DNA of 58,430 nt from a virus. Positions 45,927 through 54,250 of the stretch are shown piece by piece; within the stretch, counting starts at the first letter, position 1; every line of letters begins with the position of its first letter. Both the position numbers and the translations under genes were made by a program. Location: IMG/VR virus record IMGVR_UViG_3300027862_000004, positions 1-58,430 of that record; one strand, written 5' to 3'. The notes beneath the pieces are model-generated. The model worked only from the letters and a program-made list of their open reading frames with translations. It was not told the origin of the DNA and did no database searches.

Positions 45927-46973
45927 ATGTTCGAGAACATGCGATTTACGGCCAGCAATGGGAAGAGTCCGATTGCCGGCGCACTGTTGCGCAGTCTCGC
46001 TGAAAGTGGCGAGTTGTCGATTCCAGGGTTGCGTGCTCTGTCACCGTTGAGTGACAAGGCACAGGTCATAGTCGATAAAGCGGTGGTCGAGGTGGGGCTT
46101 GAGCGGCTCGTCTTCGCTGCCGATCTGATGGCGGAAGGACTCACCTACAGTCTGCCTGACCCGTTGAGTGTGACGCAGCTTGAATGGGACACCGAGAACA
46201 AGGTTGGAACCGCGCAGCGGACGATGTCGCCATCGGCGCGTGGAGAGAATCAACTCTCCGACCGGTCGCACAACCGTTTGCCGATCTACCTCACAACGGA
46301 CGATTTCAGCATCGGGATTCGTACGCTGAAGATGTCTGAGCGTGTGGGACAGCCTCTCGATACGTCTCTTATCAAACAGGCGACGCGCCGTGTGAACGAG
46401 AGTATCGAGGATGCCGCGGTCAACGGGGCGACGACCCTCGATGGGCAGGCGTTGGTGGTTGGTGGTTATGGGGCGCCGGGTCTGCTCAATGCGCCGAATG
46501 CCAATTCGAACACGTTGAGTGTCGATTGGACGGCGGCGAACATCGTGGGCACGACGGGGCCGGCGATATTGAACGACGTGCTGGCGATGATCGGCAAGGA
46601 GCAAGCGGATAAGAAGTTTGGCCCTTACAATCTTTACGTCGGTACGCTCGCTGGGAACACGATCGAGGGTGACTTCAAGACGAACACGACAGATACCATC
46701 CGTGAGCGTTTGCAGCGGATCACAGCTGGTGGCCGAATGTTGCAGATTCGTGTCGCGGATCGGATGCCTGGTGCGGCGACGGGCACGCAGTGCGCGCTTG
46801 TGCAGATGACATCTGACGTTGTAGAGATTGTCAACGGGCAACCGCCAACGGTGATTCCGTGGACCTCGCTCGATGGGTTCACGTTGTATTGGCTGATCAT
46901 GGCAATTCAGGTACCGCGTGTGCGCAGTGACTACGACGGAAACAGCGGAGTGTGCATTGGTACGAAGTCATAG
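45927..46973 (+). CDS. Major capsid protein (encapsulin/HK97-like fold)
   Basis: A 348-aa protein with ribosome site AAAGGAGGG. Residues 40-80 (ALSPLSDKAQVIVDKAVVEV, then ERLVFAADLM) and FSIGIRTLKMSERVGQPLDT resemble encapsulin-like capsid proteins. The central region has the spine-helix segment IKQATRRVNESIEDAAVNGA and the A-domain TGPAILNDVLAMIGKEQADK. Position between decoration protein and connectors supports the call. It forms the icosahedral shell. Confidence 0.88.
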   Translation: MFENMRFTASNGKSPIAGALLRSLAESGELSIPGLRALSPLSDKAQVIVDKAVVEVGLERLVFAADLMAEGLTYSLPDPLSVTQLEWDTENKVGTAQRTMSPSARGENQLSDRSHNRLPIYLTTDDFSIGIRTLKMSERVGQPLDTSLIKQATRRVNESIEDAAVNGATTLDGQALVVGGYGAPGLLNAPNANSNTLSVDWTAANIVGTTGPAILNDVLAMIGKEQADKKFGPYNLYVGTLAGNTIEGDFKTNTTDTIRERLQRITAGGRMLQIRVADRMPGAATGTQCALVQMTSDVVEIVNGQPPTVIPWTSLDGFTLYWLIMAIQVPRVRSDYDGNSGVCIGTKS

Positions 46974-47054
46974 AACATTCTCGGCTCCCTGGCAAGGGCG
47001 TAAGCGAGGGATCGGCAGTGAACTCGGGCCGGGACGACTTCGCAGGAGTGGGTC

Positions 47055-47336
47055 ATGTCTGTCGAGTACTTACAACGCACGGTGGACGGGTATCAGCTTT
47101 TCAGAAATGACGGTACCCTTGTAGAGACGCGCAATCGTACTGGGAACGGTTGGTCGTGTACTTACGAGATAGGTGCAATACCAGTGCGTGGTAGTGGGTT
47201 TCAAGTCGGGACGCCGAGCACACTTGTGGATGGTCAAGTCTGGGTCGAAGTTGAAGGAACGTCACCGAGTCGAACGATTACGCTCAAGGTGCGCGACAAC
47301 GGAAGTACTGTGACACTGTTTACCGCGACGTATTAA
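47055..47336 (+). CDS. Small beta-rich virion protein
   Basis: A 93-aa product following the capsid gene, with CAGGAG before the ATG. It contains RNRTGNGWSCTYEIGAIPVR and a C-terminal RTITLKVRDNGSTVTLFTAT strand. It is probably structural or associated with the next, exported protein. No family was recognised. Confidence 0.6.
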   Translation: MSVEYLQRTVDGYQLFRNDGTLVETRNRTGNGWSCTYEIGAIPVRGSGFQVGTPSTLVDGQVWVEVEGTSPSRTITLKVRDNGSTVTLFTATY

Positions 47337-47350
47337 GGGAAGACGAGTTC

Positions 47351-48922
47351 ATGGTGAAATGGTTTAGTGGCGTTGCGATTGTACTTTATCTTAGCACAAC
47401 AGTTTCAGCGCAGGTTCGATTTCGTGCTCCAAGTGTAGCGACATTACCAGCTGTGTGTCTTGTCGGTGATTTAGCAGTGAAGATAACTGCGGTTGCAGGA
47501 CTGTATGTTTGTACTGCTGTTAATACGTGGATATTAGTTGGTAGTAGTGTTACAGATGCGACGATCACTGTGAGCGATATTACTACCAACAATGCTAGTG
47601 CGAATAAGCATGGTTGGCTACCAAAATTACCAAGCAATACTACGACATTCCTTCGTGGCGATGGAACATTCACTGCAGCAAGCACCGCACCTAGTGGAAG
47701 TGATACACAGGTGCAGTTCAATGACGGTAGTGCGTTCGGTGGCAGCGCCTTTACGTATAATAAGACGGCGCAGACCTACACGTTCACGTCCAAGCTGCCG
47801 AACATCGACGCATCTGCGCTCTTACCCGCACCAGCGCTGGCCGGGCTCGGTGCTGGCAACCTGTCCAATGGCGTGTACTCCTACAAGTTTACGCAGCTCG
47901 ATAACGATGGAAATGAAACTGCGGCAGGTACTGCAACGGCAAGCGTGACGGTCGTTGATGCAACGATGAATGGTCAGGTCACGGTAACGCAACCGTTCAG
48001 TTGTAGTGGTACTTACTCACCCGTTTACAATTTATATCGTACTGTTGCCGGTGGTTCAGTCTACAAGTATGTGGATCAGTTGAATTATACTTGTAGCTTG
48101 ACATACACTGATAACATGGCTGATGCGTTATTAGGAGCGAATGCACCAAGTGCGAACGCAACGAGTGTAGCGTCGTCATGGAATGGTGTGTCGTTCGCTG
48201 GACCAAATGATTCGACCAGTAACAATGGGCTTACTCAAGAATTTGGTGATGGGACGCAGAATATTACATTTGCCGTAAGCCCTTCCCCGGTCGGCGCGAA
48301 AAGCTTTAACATTATTGGACAAGATGGAGGCCAGGCAGGCGGAGGTATTTCTATTGCAGGCGGACAAGGCAACAGTTCAAGTGGTGGAGGTATTTCTATT
48401 GCTGGTGGAAGAAGCTATGGTTCAAGTGGAGGAAATTTTACTAGTACTGGTGGCAGAGGAATTACAACTGGAGGGAATTGGACGAGTGAAGCAGGAATAG
48501 GAGGTGTAACTGGTGGTGATTGGAAAGGATACGCAGGGTACGGCGCAACGACGAATGGCGTCTGGCGTGCTGGCACCTATACAGGGAACACCTCGGTTGA
48601 TCATATCGTTATCACTGGTACCAATACTAACATCACGCCAACGTTGTCCGTTGGCGGTGCGTCAATGTTACCAATTCTTAGCGGTACCTCATCAGCTATC
48701 GGTGGCGGCTCGTTAACGGCAGGTACGTGTGCATCTGGCACGGCGGCCGTCACGGGTGCTACAACGGCTATGGCAGTCGTCGCTACTCCAGTGACATATC
48801 CAGGAGATGGCACTGACTGGTCGGCTTACGTCAGTGCGGCTGATACGGTGACGGTGAAAGTCTGTGCACTCGTCGTCGTGACTCCAGTCAGCTCAAACTA
48901 TAACGTGCGTGTGCTTCAATGA
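47351..48922 (+). CDS. Signal-peptide-bearing glycine-rich fibre-like protein
   Basis: A 523-aa protein. Residues 1-21 form a signal peptide (VKWFSGVAIVLYLSTTVSAQ, cleavage near SAQ). A fibre-like part follows: HGWLPKLPSNTTTFLRGDGT, VQFNDGSAFGGSAFTYN and an Fn3-like VYSYKFTQLDNDGNETAAGT. Residues about 325-395 are glycine-rich and repetitive (GGGISIAGGQGNSSSGGGIS). The C-terminus is a compact beta domain. A signal peptide on a fibre-like protein in the head module is unusual; it could be exported to the host envelope, or the segment could be a membrane anchor. Confidence 0.72.
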   Translation: MVKWFSGVAIVLYLSTTVSAQVRFRAPSVATLPAVCLVGDLAVKITAVAGLYVCTAVNTWILVGSSVTDATITVSDITTNNASANKHGWLPKLPSNTTTFLRGDGTFTAASTAPSGSDTQVQFNDGSAFGGSAFTYNKTAQTYTFTSKLPNIDASALLPAPALAGLGAGNLSNGVYSYKFTQLDNDGNETAAGTATASVTVVDATMNGQVTVTQPFSCSGTYSPVYNLYRTVAGGSVYKYVDQLNYTCSLTYTDNMADALLGANAPSANATSVASSWNGVSFAGPNDSTSNNGLTQEFGDGTQNITFAVSPSPVGAKSFNIIGQDGGQAGGGISIAGGQGNSSSGGGISIAGGRSYGSSGGNFTSTGGRGITTGGNWTSEAGIGGVTGGDWKGYAGYGATTNGVWRAGTYTGNTSVDHIVITGTNTNITPTLSVGGASMLPILSGTSSAIGGGSLTAGTCASGTAAVTGATTAMAVVATPVTYPGDGTDWSAYVSAADTVTVKVCALVVVTPVSSNYNVRVLQ

Positions 48923-49266
48923 AGATGTGCGCGTTGCATTGGGAGGACTTGCAGCAAGGGCTGAAGGACCGTGATCTGTGGCCACTTGTGTCGTCGTCTG
49001 ATCATGCCGCGGTTGATACTTACTTTGCCGAAGCCGATGATCCACGTATGTTTGATCCATTGATGGCGGCGTACTGGCAGATTCAATCGGTGGCATTAGA
49101 AGTATGTGGCATGGAGTTACGAGGCGGCTCGAATGTACGTGAGCGTGATTGTCCTTTATGCGAAGTGATTGAGCATGGTGAGGATGCCGAAGAGTGGATT
49201 CGCGGGTGTTTGGATGTGCAGTTAGCACAGGCTAGGAAGCTGGGTCTGATGCCGCGTGTCCAGTAA
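48919..49266 (+). CDS. Hypothetical protein with cysteine pairs
   Basis: A 115-aa product with ATGA overlap to the upstream stop. It contains MCALHWEDLQQGLKDRDLWP, AAYWQIQSVALEVCGM and CPLCEVIEHGEDAEEWIRGC, with a possible zinc site. Such proteins are common in phage structural modules; function is unknown. Confidence 0.65.
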   Translation: MKMCALHWEDLQQGLKDRDLWPLVSSSDHAAVDTYFAEADDPRMFDPLMAAYWQIQSVALEVCGMELRGGSNVRERDCPLCEVIEHGEDAEEWIRGCLDVQLAQARKLGLMPRVQ

Positions 49267-49354
49267 CGACTGGTTGTTTGCGCTCGTGGTCGAGATATTG
49301 CTGACGGGTATGGTTCTCGGTTGGTTTCTTCATGGTGTTCTCTGGTGTGCGTGA
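49256..49354 (+). CDS. Tiny membrane protein
   Basis: A 32-aa GTG-start ORF overlapping the previous gene. Residues 5-28 are hydrophobic (WLFALVVEILLTGMVLGWFL, then HGVLW). It is another member of the micro membrane ORF set. Function is unknown. Confidence 0.4.
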   Translation: MSSNDWLFALVVEILLTGMVLGWFLHGVLWCA

Positions 49355-49363
49355 AGGGATGAA

Positions 49364-49582
49364 ATGAAAGGATTGGCGAGTACTGTGGCGAACAAGAAAA
49401 AGAAAAAGACGACGGCGAAGTTGAAGAAGGAACTGCTCAAGAAGTTCGACAAGTTCGTTGAGAAGTTGCCGAATGATGCGCGTGAGGAACTGCTGGACGA
49501 GATGCAGGACCACATTCAACAGGCCTTAGATGAGGCGGCGGAGAAGAGTGAGGAAGACGAGGAAGATGATGGAGCGGCGTAG
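49364..49582 (+). CDS. Small highly charged protein
   Basis: A 72-aa protein with a lysine-rich start (NKKKKKTTAKLKKELLKKF), a short helix and an acidic end (EEDEEDDGAA). The polarity resembles small scaffolding or connector-associated proteins. It is directly coupled to the connector gene. Confidence 0.6.
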   Translation: MKGLASTVANKKKKKTTAKLKKELLKKFDKFVEKLPNDAREELLDEMQDHIQQALDEAAEKSEEDEEDDGAA

Positions 49583-50164
49583 ATGAGTGTGATCATTGCG
49601 ACGCCAGGTGCAGCTGACGCGAATAGTTACGCGACACTGCTCGAAGCAGCAGCCTATTTTACCGATCGTCTGCCGCTTGTGCCGTCGTGGAGTGCGGTGG
49701 CGGATCAAACGGCGGCGTTGATTATGGCGACGCGCGTGCTGGACTTGATGTCCGTGGCACGCCGGACGCTGCGCATCTCGAAGGATGGAACGAAGTACTT
49801 CTATACCAGTCGTGCGTGGACCGGTGCACCAGCGACCACGACGCAGGCGCTCGCGTGGCCACGCATCGGCATGTATGACCTGAACGGGAATTTGATTGCT
49901 TCGACGGTCATTCCGCAGATGTTGAAAAATGCGGAGTGTGAACTTGCTGGACAATTGAATGCTGCTGATACCACGTTAGACAACCCAATCATTGTGGGTG
50001 GGATTACGTCTGTGAAGGCAGGGAGTGTCGCAGTCACGTTCAAGGAAGATATCGCAGCACAGGTCTTGCCAATGACTGTGCTGAACCTTATGCCCCCCTC
50101 GTGGTTTACAGACGAGATCATTACGTCAGCTATCAGTGCACTGTTCGACGTGATCGGGTTATGA
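49583..50164 (+). CDS. Head-tail connector protein (DnaT-like)
   Basis: A 193-aa protein of the phage connector/DnaT-like group. IIATPGAADANSYATLLEAA begins the typical helical bundle; AALIMATRVLDLM and WPRIGMYDLNGN are characteristic (the W-P-R with a nearby loop). It has no TM segment. It probably forms the first ring under the portal (adaptor). The position after the capsid fits. Confidence 0.78.
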   Translation: MSVIIATPGAADANSYATLLEAAAYFTDRLPLVPSWSAVADQTAALIMATRVLDLMSVARRTLRISKDGTKYFYTSRAWTGAPATTTQALAWPRIGMYDLNGNLIASTVIPQMLKNAECELAGQLNAADTTLDNPIIVGGITSVKAGSVAVTFKEDIAAQVLPMTVLNLMPPSWFTDEIITSAISALFDVIGL

Positions 50165-50173
50165 GGTGTTGAT

Positions 50174-50410
50174 ATGCAGACAGGTGTATATCGCAAGACC
50201 GAAGGTCGTACCGGAGTTGGAGAGTTGTACGAGTTCGATTGTTTATGTCGTCATCATACAACTGGTGAAGAAATGATCGTGTATGTCCCGTTGCGCATCG
50301 AGATAGAGTGGGCTGGTACGGTACGACATTGCGTGTTAGAGCGTAAGGAGTTTGAACGAAAATTCGAGTTTGTTGCTGAAGGTTTGCCGATGCGAATAGG
50401 TCTATTGTGA
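50174..50410 (+). CDS. Small beta-rich hypothetical protein
   Basis: A 78-aa product with a predicted beta barrel-like pattern (VGELYEFDCLCRHHTTGEEM, then IVYVPLRIEIEWAG). It overlaps the head-closure gene by 4 bases. Function is unknown. Confidence 0.55.
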   Translation: MQTGVYRKTEGRTGVGELYEFDCLCRHHTTGEEMIVYVPLRIEIEWAGTVRHCVLERKEFERKFEFVAEGLPMRIGLL

Positions 50411-50787
50411 GTCTGCTTGACGTTGTCCGTAGTGCTGTGAAGATTGCAGATAAAGTCACGAAACCTTTGCAGGGCCTTGTCTCATTTGAGCGCTATTTGA
50501 GTCAGGATGGTTTCGGGACGAAGACCTATGCCACTCCCGCGACGTTGCGCGCGATTGTCGAACTGAAACAGCAACAGGTGCGTTCGACTTCTGGTGAATT
50601 GAGTGTGAGCCGTGCCAGTGTGTTGTTCCTCGACGTGGCCGGTTTGAAAGCTGTTGCACCGAGCGGGGTGAGTGTGAACGATCGCGTGACATTACCAGAT
50701 GGAACGACTGGGCCGATTCTCAATCTTAGTGGGTTTGTGGATGCTGGGACGACACACGCCGTCGCGACGCAGGTCTTTCTAGGCTAG
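50407..50787 (+). CDS. Head closure / head-tail joining protein
   Basis: A 126-aa beta-barrel-type protein. TKPLQGLVSFERYLSQDGFG, AIVELKQQQVRSTSGEL and DRVTLPDGTTGPILNLSGFV follow the pattern of phage stopper proteins that close the head after packaging. Location right after the connector agrees. Confidence 0.75.
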   Translation: MSLLDVVRSAVKIADKVTKPLQGLVSFERYLSQDGFGTKTYATPATLRAIVELKQQQVRSTSGELSVSRASVLFLDVAGLKAVAPSGVSVNDRVTLPDGTTGPILNLSGFVDAGTTHAVATQVFLG

Positions 50788-50815
50788 TCATTTTGTGAGG
50801 TCATTTTTGACTGGG

Positions 50816-50884
50816 ATGCTGTGGGTGCTTGTCGTGATCGTATTGGCCTTCTTACTCATTATTGTCGCGTTACGTGTGATGTAA
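50816..50884 (+). CDS. Tiny membrane protein before the glycosyltransferase
   Basis: A 22-aa ORF that is nearly all membrane helix (LWVLVVIVLAFLLIIVALRV). Its stop overlaps the glycosyltransferase ATG (TAATG). It is similar in idea to the tiny membrane ORF beside the other glycosyltransferase. Function is unknown. Confidence 0.4.
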   Translation: MLWVLVVIVLAFLLIIVALRVM

Positions 50885-52104
50885 TGTCAGAGAAAAAGAA
50901 ATTGCTTTGGGTGGGCGATGCGGCGTGTCCAAGTGGATTTGCTCTCGTGACGCATCGTGTACTTGACGTGCTGTGTACGACGTTTGATGTCACGGTGTTG
51001 GGGATTAACTACCGTGGTGATCCACACACCTATCCCTATCCGATCTATGCGGCAGCGCCTGGTGGAGAACTGCTCGGTGTGGGACGTTTGATCTGGATGT
51101 GTGATGTGTGTAAGCCTGATGTCATTGTCTTGCAGAATGATGGCTGGAACATTCCACATTACATGAGACAATTGGCGAGGTTTGCTGAATATGCGCGTAT
51201 TCCGGTGATTGTGATTGTCGCGGTAGACGGCAAGAATTTTCAAGGGCCGTGGTTAGATAGGGTGTCGCTCGCGATCTTCTGGACGCACTTTGCATTAGAC
51301 GAGGCACGGAAAGGTGGCTACACTGGACCGGCGGAGGTTATCCCGCTTGGTGTGGATCTGGACATTTATTATCCATTGGATACACTCGACGCGCGCGGGC
51401 GTCGGCTTCCACGTGAGCTAGACTTCGCCTTTATCGTCGGCAATGTGAATCGGAATCAACCGCGGAAGCGGCTTGACCTGACGATCCAGTACTTTGCTGA
51501 GTGGGTTCATCGAGAGAACGTCGCAGATGCCTATCTCTACCTCCACGTCGCGCCGACTGGTGATATTGGGATTGATGTCAAACAACTCTCTGAATATTAC
51601 GGGGTGCTCGACAGATTGATTCTGATGCAGCCGTCTGCTTGGTATGGCATTCCTGAACATGAGATGCGCGACACCTACAATTGTTTTGATCTCCAGATTA
51701 CGACGACACAAGGTGAGGGGAATGGATTTTCGACCTTCGAAGGGATGGCCTGTGGGATTCCGCAAATCGTGCCGGCGTGGTCAGCGCTTGGTGAACTGAC
51801 GCGGGATGTGGCATGGCAGGTCTCGTGTCGTTCAACGGTGGTTGGCCCGCCGTATGTGAATGTGTTGGGTGGTGTGCCAGATCGTGAAGGCTTTGTGCAA
51901 GCACTTCATACGTTCTATACCGACTCCGCGCGTCGTATGGTTTATCGCCAACGTGGCCTTGACTATGTGTCACAGCCTCACTTCCGGTGGTCCTTCATTG
52001 CACAACAATTTGATCGTGTGATTCAGGAGCGACTCGATGGCATCAGGGATGAATCCGAGCGAGATGATCGCGAAACTGAAAGCGTTCACAGCGAAGTTTC
52101 CTGA
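50884..52104 (+). CDS. GT4-like glycosyltransferase
   Basis: A 406-aa protein from ATG 50884 (TAATG overlap). It is a GT-B fold glycosyltransferase: the N-domain begins KLLWVGDAACPSGFALVTHR and holds KPDVIVLQNDGWNIPHYM. The C-domain has VIPLGVDLDIYYPL, FIVGNVNRNQPRKRLDLTIQ and the donor-site motif TQGEGNGFSTFEGMACGIPQ (E-x7-E type, about residues 277-297). It lies in the connector/tail operon, so it may glycosylate a virion protein or phage DNA. The donor sugar is unknown. It overlaps the next gene by 68 bases. Confidence 0.88.
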   Translation: MSEKKKLLWVGDAACPSGFALVTHRVLDVLCTTFDVTVLGINYRGDPHTYPYPIYAAAPGGELLGVGRLIWMCDVCKPDVIVLQNDGWNIPHYMRQLARFAEYARIPVIVIVAVDGKNFQGPWLDRVSLAIFWTHFALDEARKGGYTGPAEVIPLGVDLDIYYPLDTLDARGRRLPRELDFAFIVGNVNRNQPRKRLDLTIQYFAEWVHRENVADAYLYLHVAPTGDIGIDVKQLSEYYGVLDRLILMQPSAWYGIPEHEMRDTYNCFDLQITTTQGEGNGFSTFEGMACGIPQIVPAWSALGELTRDVAWQVSCRSTVVGPPYVNVLGGVPDREGFVQALHTFYTDSARRMVYRQRGLDYVSQPHFRWSFIAQQFDRVIQERLDGIRDESERDDRETESVHSEVS

Positions 52105-52468
52105 CCGCGTGCTCTCGGCGATCTATCTCGAAGGACAGATCGAGATGACGGAATCGAAAAAACGCTGTCCGGTCTCGCCAACCAAAGCGCAGTTTAAAGC
52201 GATGGGACGCTCCATGCCAAAAGGGATTGCGCCAGGGACACTCCGTGCGAGTGGGTTGGTGCATCCTCCTGAGCGAACTGGTCGTCGCGTGACGTGTTTG
52301 CTCTCGTATGGTGGTGCTGCGGAGGCGTATGCCATTGTGCAGCATGAACGGCTCGATTTTCATCACACGACTGGACAAAGTCGATATCTTGCGAGCGTGC
52401 TAGAAGAGTCGCGCGAACATATGGCCGCGCGGATTGCGAAACGCGTGGATCTGCGACAACGGTCGTGA
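52037..52468 (+). CDS. HK97 gp10-like neck protein
   Basis: A 143-aa product. It has the typical gp10 pattern: a helical N-terminus (MIAKLKAFTAKFPDRVLSAI) and a mid region with KKRCPVSPTKAQFKAM (the C/P of the family's pre-loop). GTLRASGLV and FHHTTGQSRYLASVLEESRE follow. It links the head completion proteins to the tail. Confidence 0.78.
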   Translation: MASGMNPSEMIAKLKAFTAKFPDRVLSAIYLEGQIEMTESKKRCPVSPTKAQFKAMGRSMPKGIAPGTLRASGLVHPPERTGRRVTCLLSYGGAAEAYAIVQHERLDFHHTTGQSRYLASVLEESREHMAARIAKRVDLRQRS

Positions 52469-52471
52469 TGG

Positions 52472-52882
52472 ATGTCGTTCCTGTCAGAGATGAAAGATCA
52501 GTTGGTGGCTTCGAGCGTCGGGACGTTCGGCACCACTATCTTTATTGGCTCTTCGGCCATTATCCCGATTGGTGACGGGCCGTATCTCTCATTGATTGAA
52601 ACGGGGGGGAGTGGTGCGGTGCGCTCGCAGAACGGGACGCCACTTGAACAACCGTCCGCACAACTCTCGGCTCGAGCCAAGCAACCATTGGCAGCGCGCA
52701 CGATGCTCATTGCTGCGTATACCGCGTTAGGTGGTGCGAATGGGTTGCATAATGTAACTTTGAGTGGGGTGTGGTATGTGAGTCTTACCTTTCGTCAGAG
52801 TAGCCCAACTGATGTTGGGTTGGATGACGCCGGACGTGCATTGTTGGTGATCAACGTTGACGCAGAAAAAGCCCCTTCATAG
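52472..52882 (+). CDS. Tail terminator / completion protein
   Basis: A 136-aa protein in the slot for tail terminators. It has an N-terminal helix (FLSEMKDQLVASSVGTFGTT), a PYLSLIETGG strand, PLAARTMLIAAYTALGG and a C-terminal FRQSSPTDVGLDDAGRALLV. The core resembles phage minor tail completion proteins. The function is inferred from order. Confidence 0.68.
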   Translation: MSFLSEMKDQLVASSVGTFGTTIFIGSSAIIPIGDGPYLSLIETGGSGAVRSQNGTPLEQPSAQLSARAKQPLAARTMLIAAYTALGGANGLHNVTLSGVWYVSLTFRQSSPTDVGLDDAGRALLVINVDAEKAPS

Positions 52883-52894
52883 GAGGACGAGAAC

Positions 52895-53329
52895 ATGACA
52901 CTGGCTATTAGCTCACACGGAACGATTGTGTCACGAGCCAAGGCGGCGACGCCGACAGTGTTTGAGGCCATCGCCGAACTCGGTGACGTGACACCGCCGG
53001 AAATGATGCGCAACGAGTTCGACGCGACGACGCAGGACAAAAACATTGATGCGTATGTGCTTGGGGTCTTACGTCGTGGGGCGTTCACGACGCCATTGAA
53101 TTTCCTGCCGACGAACGGAACACAGGACCATTTGACGGGTCTCTACAAAGCGATCATCGACAATTCGATTGATGGCTACAAGATTACGTTTCCTGATGCA
53201 GTGGAGTGGGTGTTGAGCGGGCAGGTGCAGCACATTGCACCGAAGGCGCCTGTTGACGGAAAACTCTCTGCCGATGTAACGATTCGCTTCTCTGGTGGGA
53301 TGACAATTGGTGGCGTGGTGATCATCTAG
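52895..53329 (+). CDS. Major tail tube protein
   Basis: A 144-aa protein with strong ribosome site AGGAGGACGAGAAC. The fold marks are present: TVFEAIAELGDVTPPEMMRN, DATTQDKNIDAYVLGVLRRG, LYKAIIDNSIDGYKITFPD and a beta C-terminus (ADVTIRFSGGMTIGGVVII). It polymerises into the tail tube. Position two genes before the chaperone pair is standard. Confidence 0.85.
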   Translation: MTLAISSHGTIVSRAKAATPTVFEAIAELGDVTPPEMMRNEFDATTQDKNIDAYVLGVLRRGAFTTPLNFLPTNGTQDHLTGLYKAIIDNSIDGYKITFPDAVEWVLSGQVQHIAPKAPVDGKLSADVTIRFSGGMTIGGVVII

Positions 53330-53342
53330 GAGGTAAGTTTCA

Positions 53343-53552
53343 ATGACTGCTCAGGATTGGAACCAGACTGAAACGTTGTACGCTTTTATGGGCTGGTTGA
53401 CTGCACGCTTCCCGCCAATCCTAATCGGTTCGACAGAGTTGACTCCGCCTGTTTTAGATTTGATTCAGCAGTTTGTTGAACGACATGACTTGCCGTTGGC
53501 GTGCCGTGACGGTTGGGATGCTGGAATCGTTCCAGAGTCTGAAATTTTATAG
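53343..53552 (+). CDS. Small tail-region protein
   Basis: A 69-aa product with strong ribosome site (AGGAGGTAAG). It contains TLYAFMGWLTARFPPILIGS and a C-terminal helix with CRDGWD. It sits between the tail tube and chaperone genes. No family was recognised. Confidence 0.6.
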   Translation: MTAQDWNQTETLYAFMGWLTARFPPILIGSTELTPPVLDLIQQFVERHDLPLACRDGWDAGIVPESEIL

Positions 53553-53560
53553 GGGGATAG

Positions 53561-53908
53561 ATGTCGGATGAGAAGATCCTCACGATGGATGAGATTACCC
53601 TGTCTGATGATGTGGAGTATGCCCTCGTACCTGGGTTCAAGACTGGCGAGGTGTTTCGCATCGGGTCGTTGACAGCGGGTGACCTGATTGAATGGTCGGA
53701 AGCGAACGAAGGTGAGGCGAAGCGCACTGCAGGTCTCCGTCTCATCACCAAGAGCCTAGTGGACTCGGAAGGCAAGCGTATTGCGAACGATACGCACATT
53801 GCAGTCCTTCGCAAGAAAAGTCATAAGGTGACTGAGCGACTGGTGCGGGAGATTCTGCGATTGAACGGCATGATGGTGAAGGATGCCAACGAGACAAAAA
53901 AAGACTGA
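53561..53908 (+). CDS. Tail assembly chaperone, short form (gpG-like)
   Basis: A 115-aa protein ending DANETKKD and stop. Its core is a small beta/helix domain (VFRIGSLTAGDLIEWSEANE, then KRTAGLRLITKSLVDSEGKR). It is directly followed, in the -1 frame, by a second open frame, and its 3' end contains a run of seven A. This matches the gpG/gpGT system of tailed phages, which wraps the tape measure protein during tail assembly. Confidence 0.85.
   Translation: MSDEKILTMDEITLSDDVEYALVPGFKTGEVFRIGSLTAGDLIEWSEANEGEAKRTAGLRLITKSLVDSEGKRIANDTHIAVLRKKSHKVTERLVREILRLNGMMVKDANETKKD
53896..53902 (+). other. Slippery A7 heptamer for -1 frameshift
   Basis: Seven A residues (53896-53902) precede G, read as ACA-AAA-AAA-GAC in the zero frame. 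A -1 slip re-reads the last A and enters the open frame continuing KKRLKRSARRRFAYQLAV. It is 6 codon positions or fewer before the zero-frame stop at 53906. The stimulatory structure was not examined. Confidence 0.8.
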
Positions 53909-54249
53909 AGCGATCGGCACGGCGTCGTTTCGCCTATCAGTTAGCCGTGCGATTAGGGTGCTGGAATGTCGATGCCTTGCTTCGCAGTCTGACAGCCAAG
54001 CAGTTTCACGAGTGGATGATCTACGCAGAACTTGAGCCGTTTGATGAGGTGCGTGGCGATCTGCGGAGTGCGCTGATTGCTGCCACGATTGCGAATGTGA
54101 ATCGCGGGAAGGGGCAGACGGCGTATACGCTTCAGGATTTTCTGCTGTTCAAGGAAGAAGAGTCACCGCGTCATCAGACGTGGCAAGAGAAGAAGGCGAT
54201 TGCGATGGCGATCTGTATGGCGTACTCCGTCCCAGCGTTAGATATGTAA
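53903..54249 (+). CDS. Tail assembly chaperone, frameshifted extension (gpGT-like)
   Basis: The -1 frame is open from before the slippery run to the stop at 54247-54249 and would add about 115 residues to the short chaperone. Its sequence is KRLKRSARRRFAYQLAVRLG, WNVDALLRSLTAKQFHEWMI and GDLRSALIAATIANVNRGKG, the typical T domain that binds tail tube protein. A GTG at 53947 could also start a separate protein, but the fusion is the better reading. The tape measure gene begins 1 base after its stop. Confidence 0.8.
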
Positions 54250-54250
54250 G

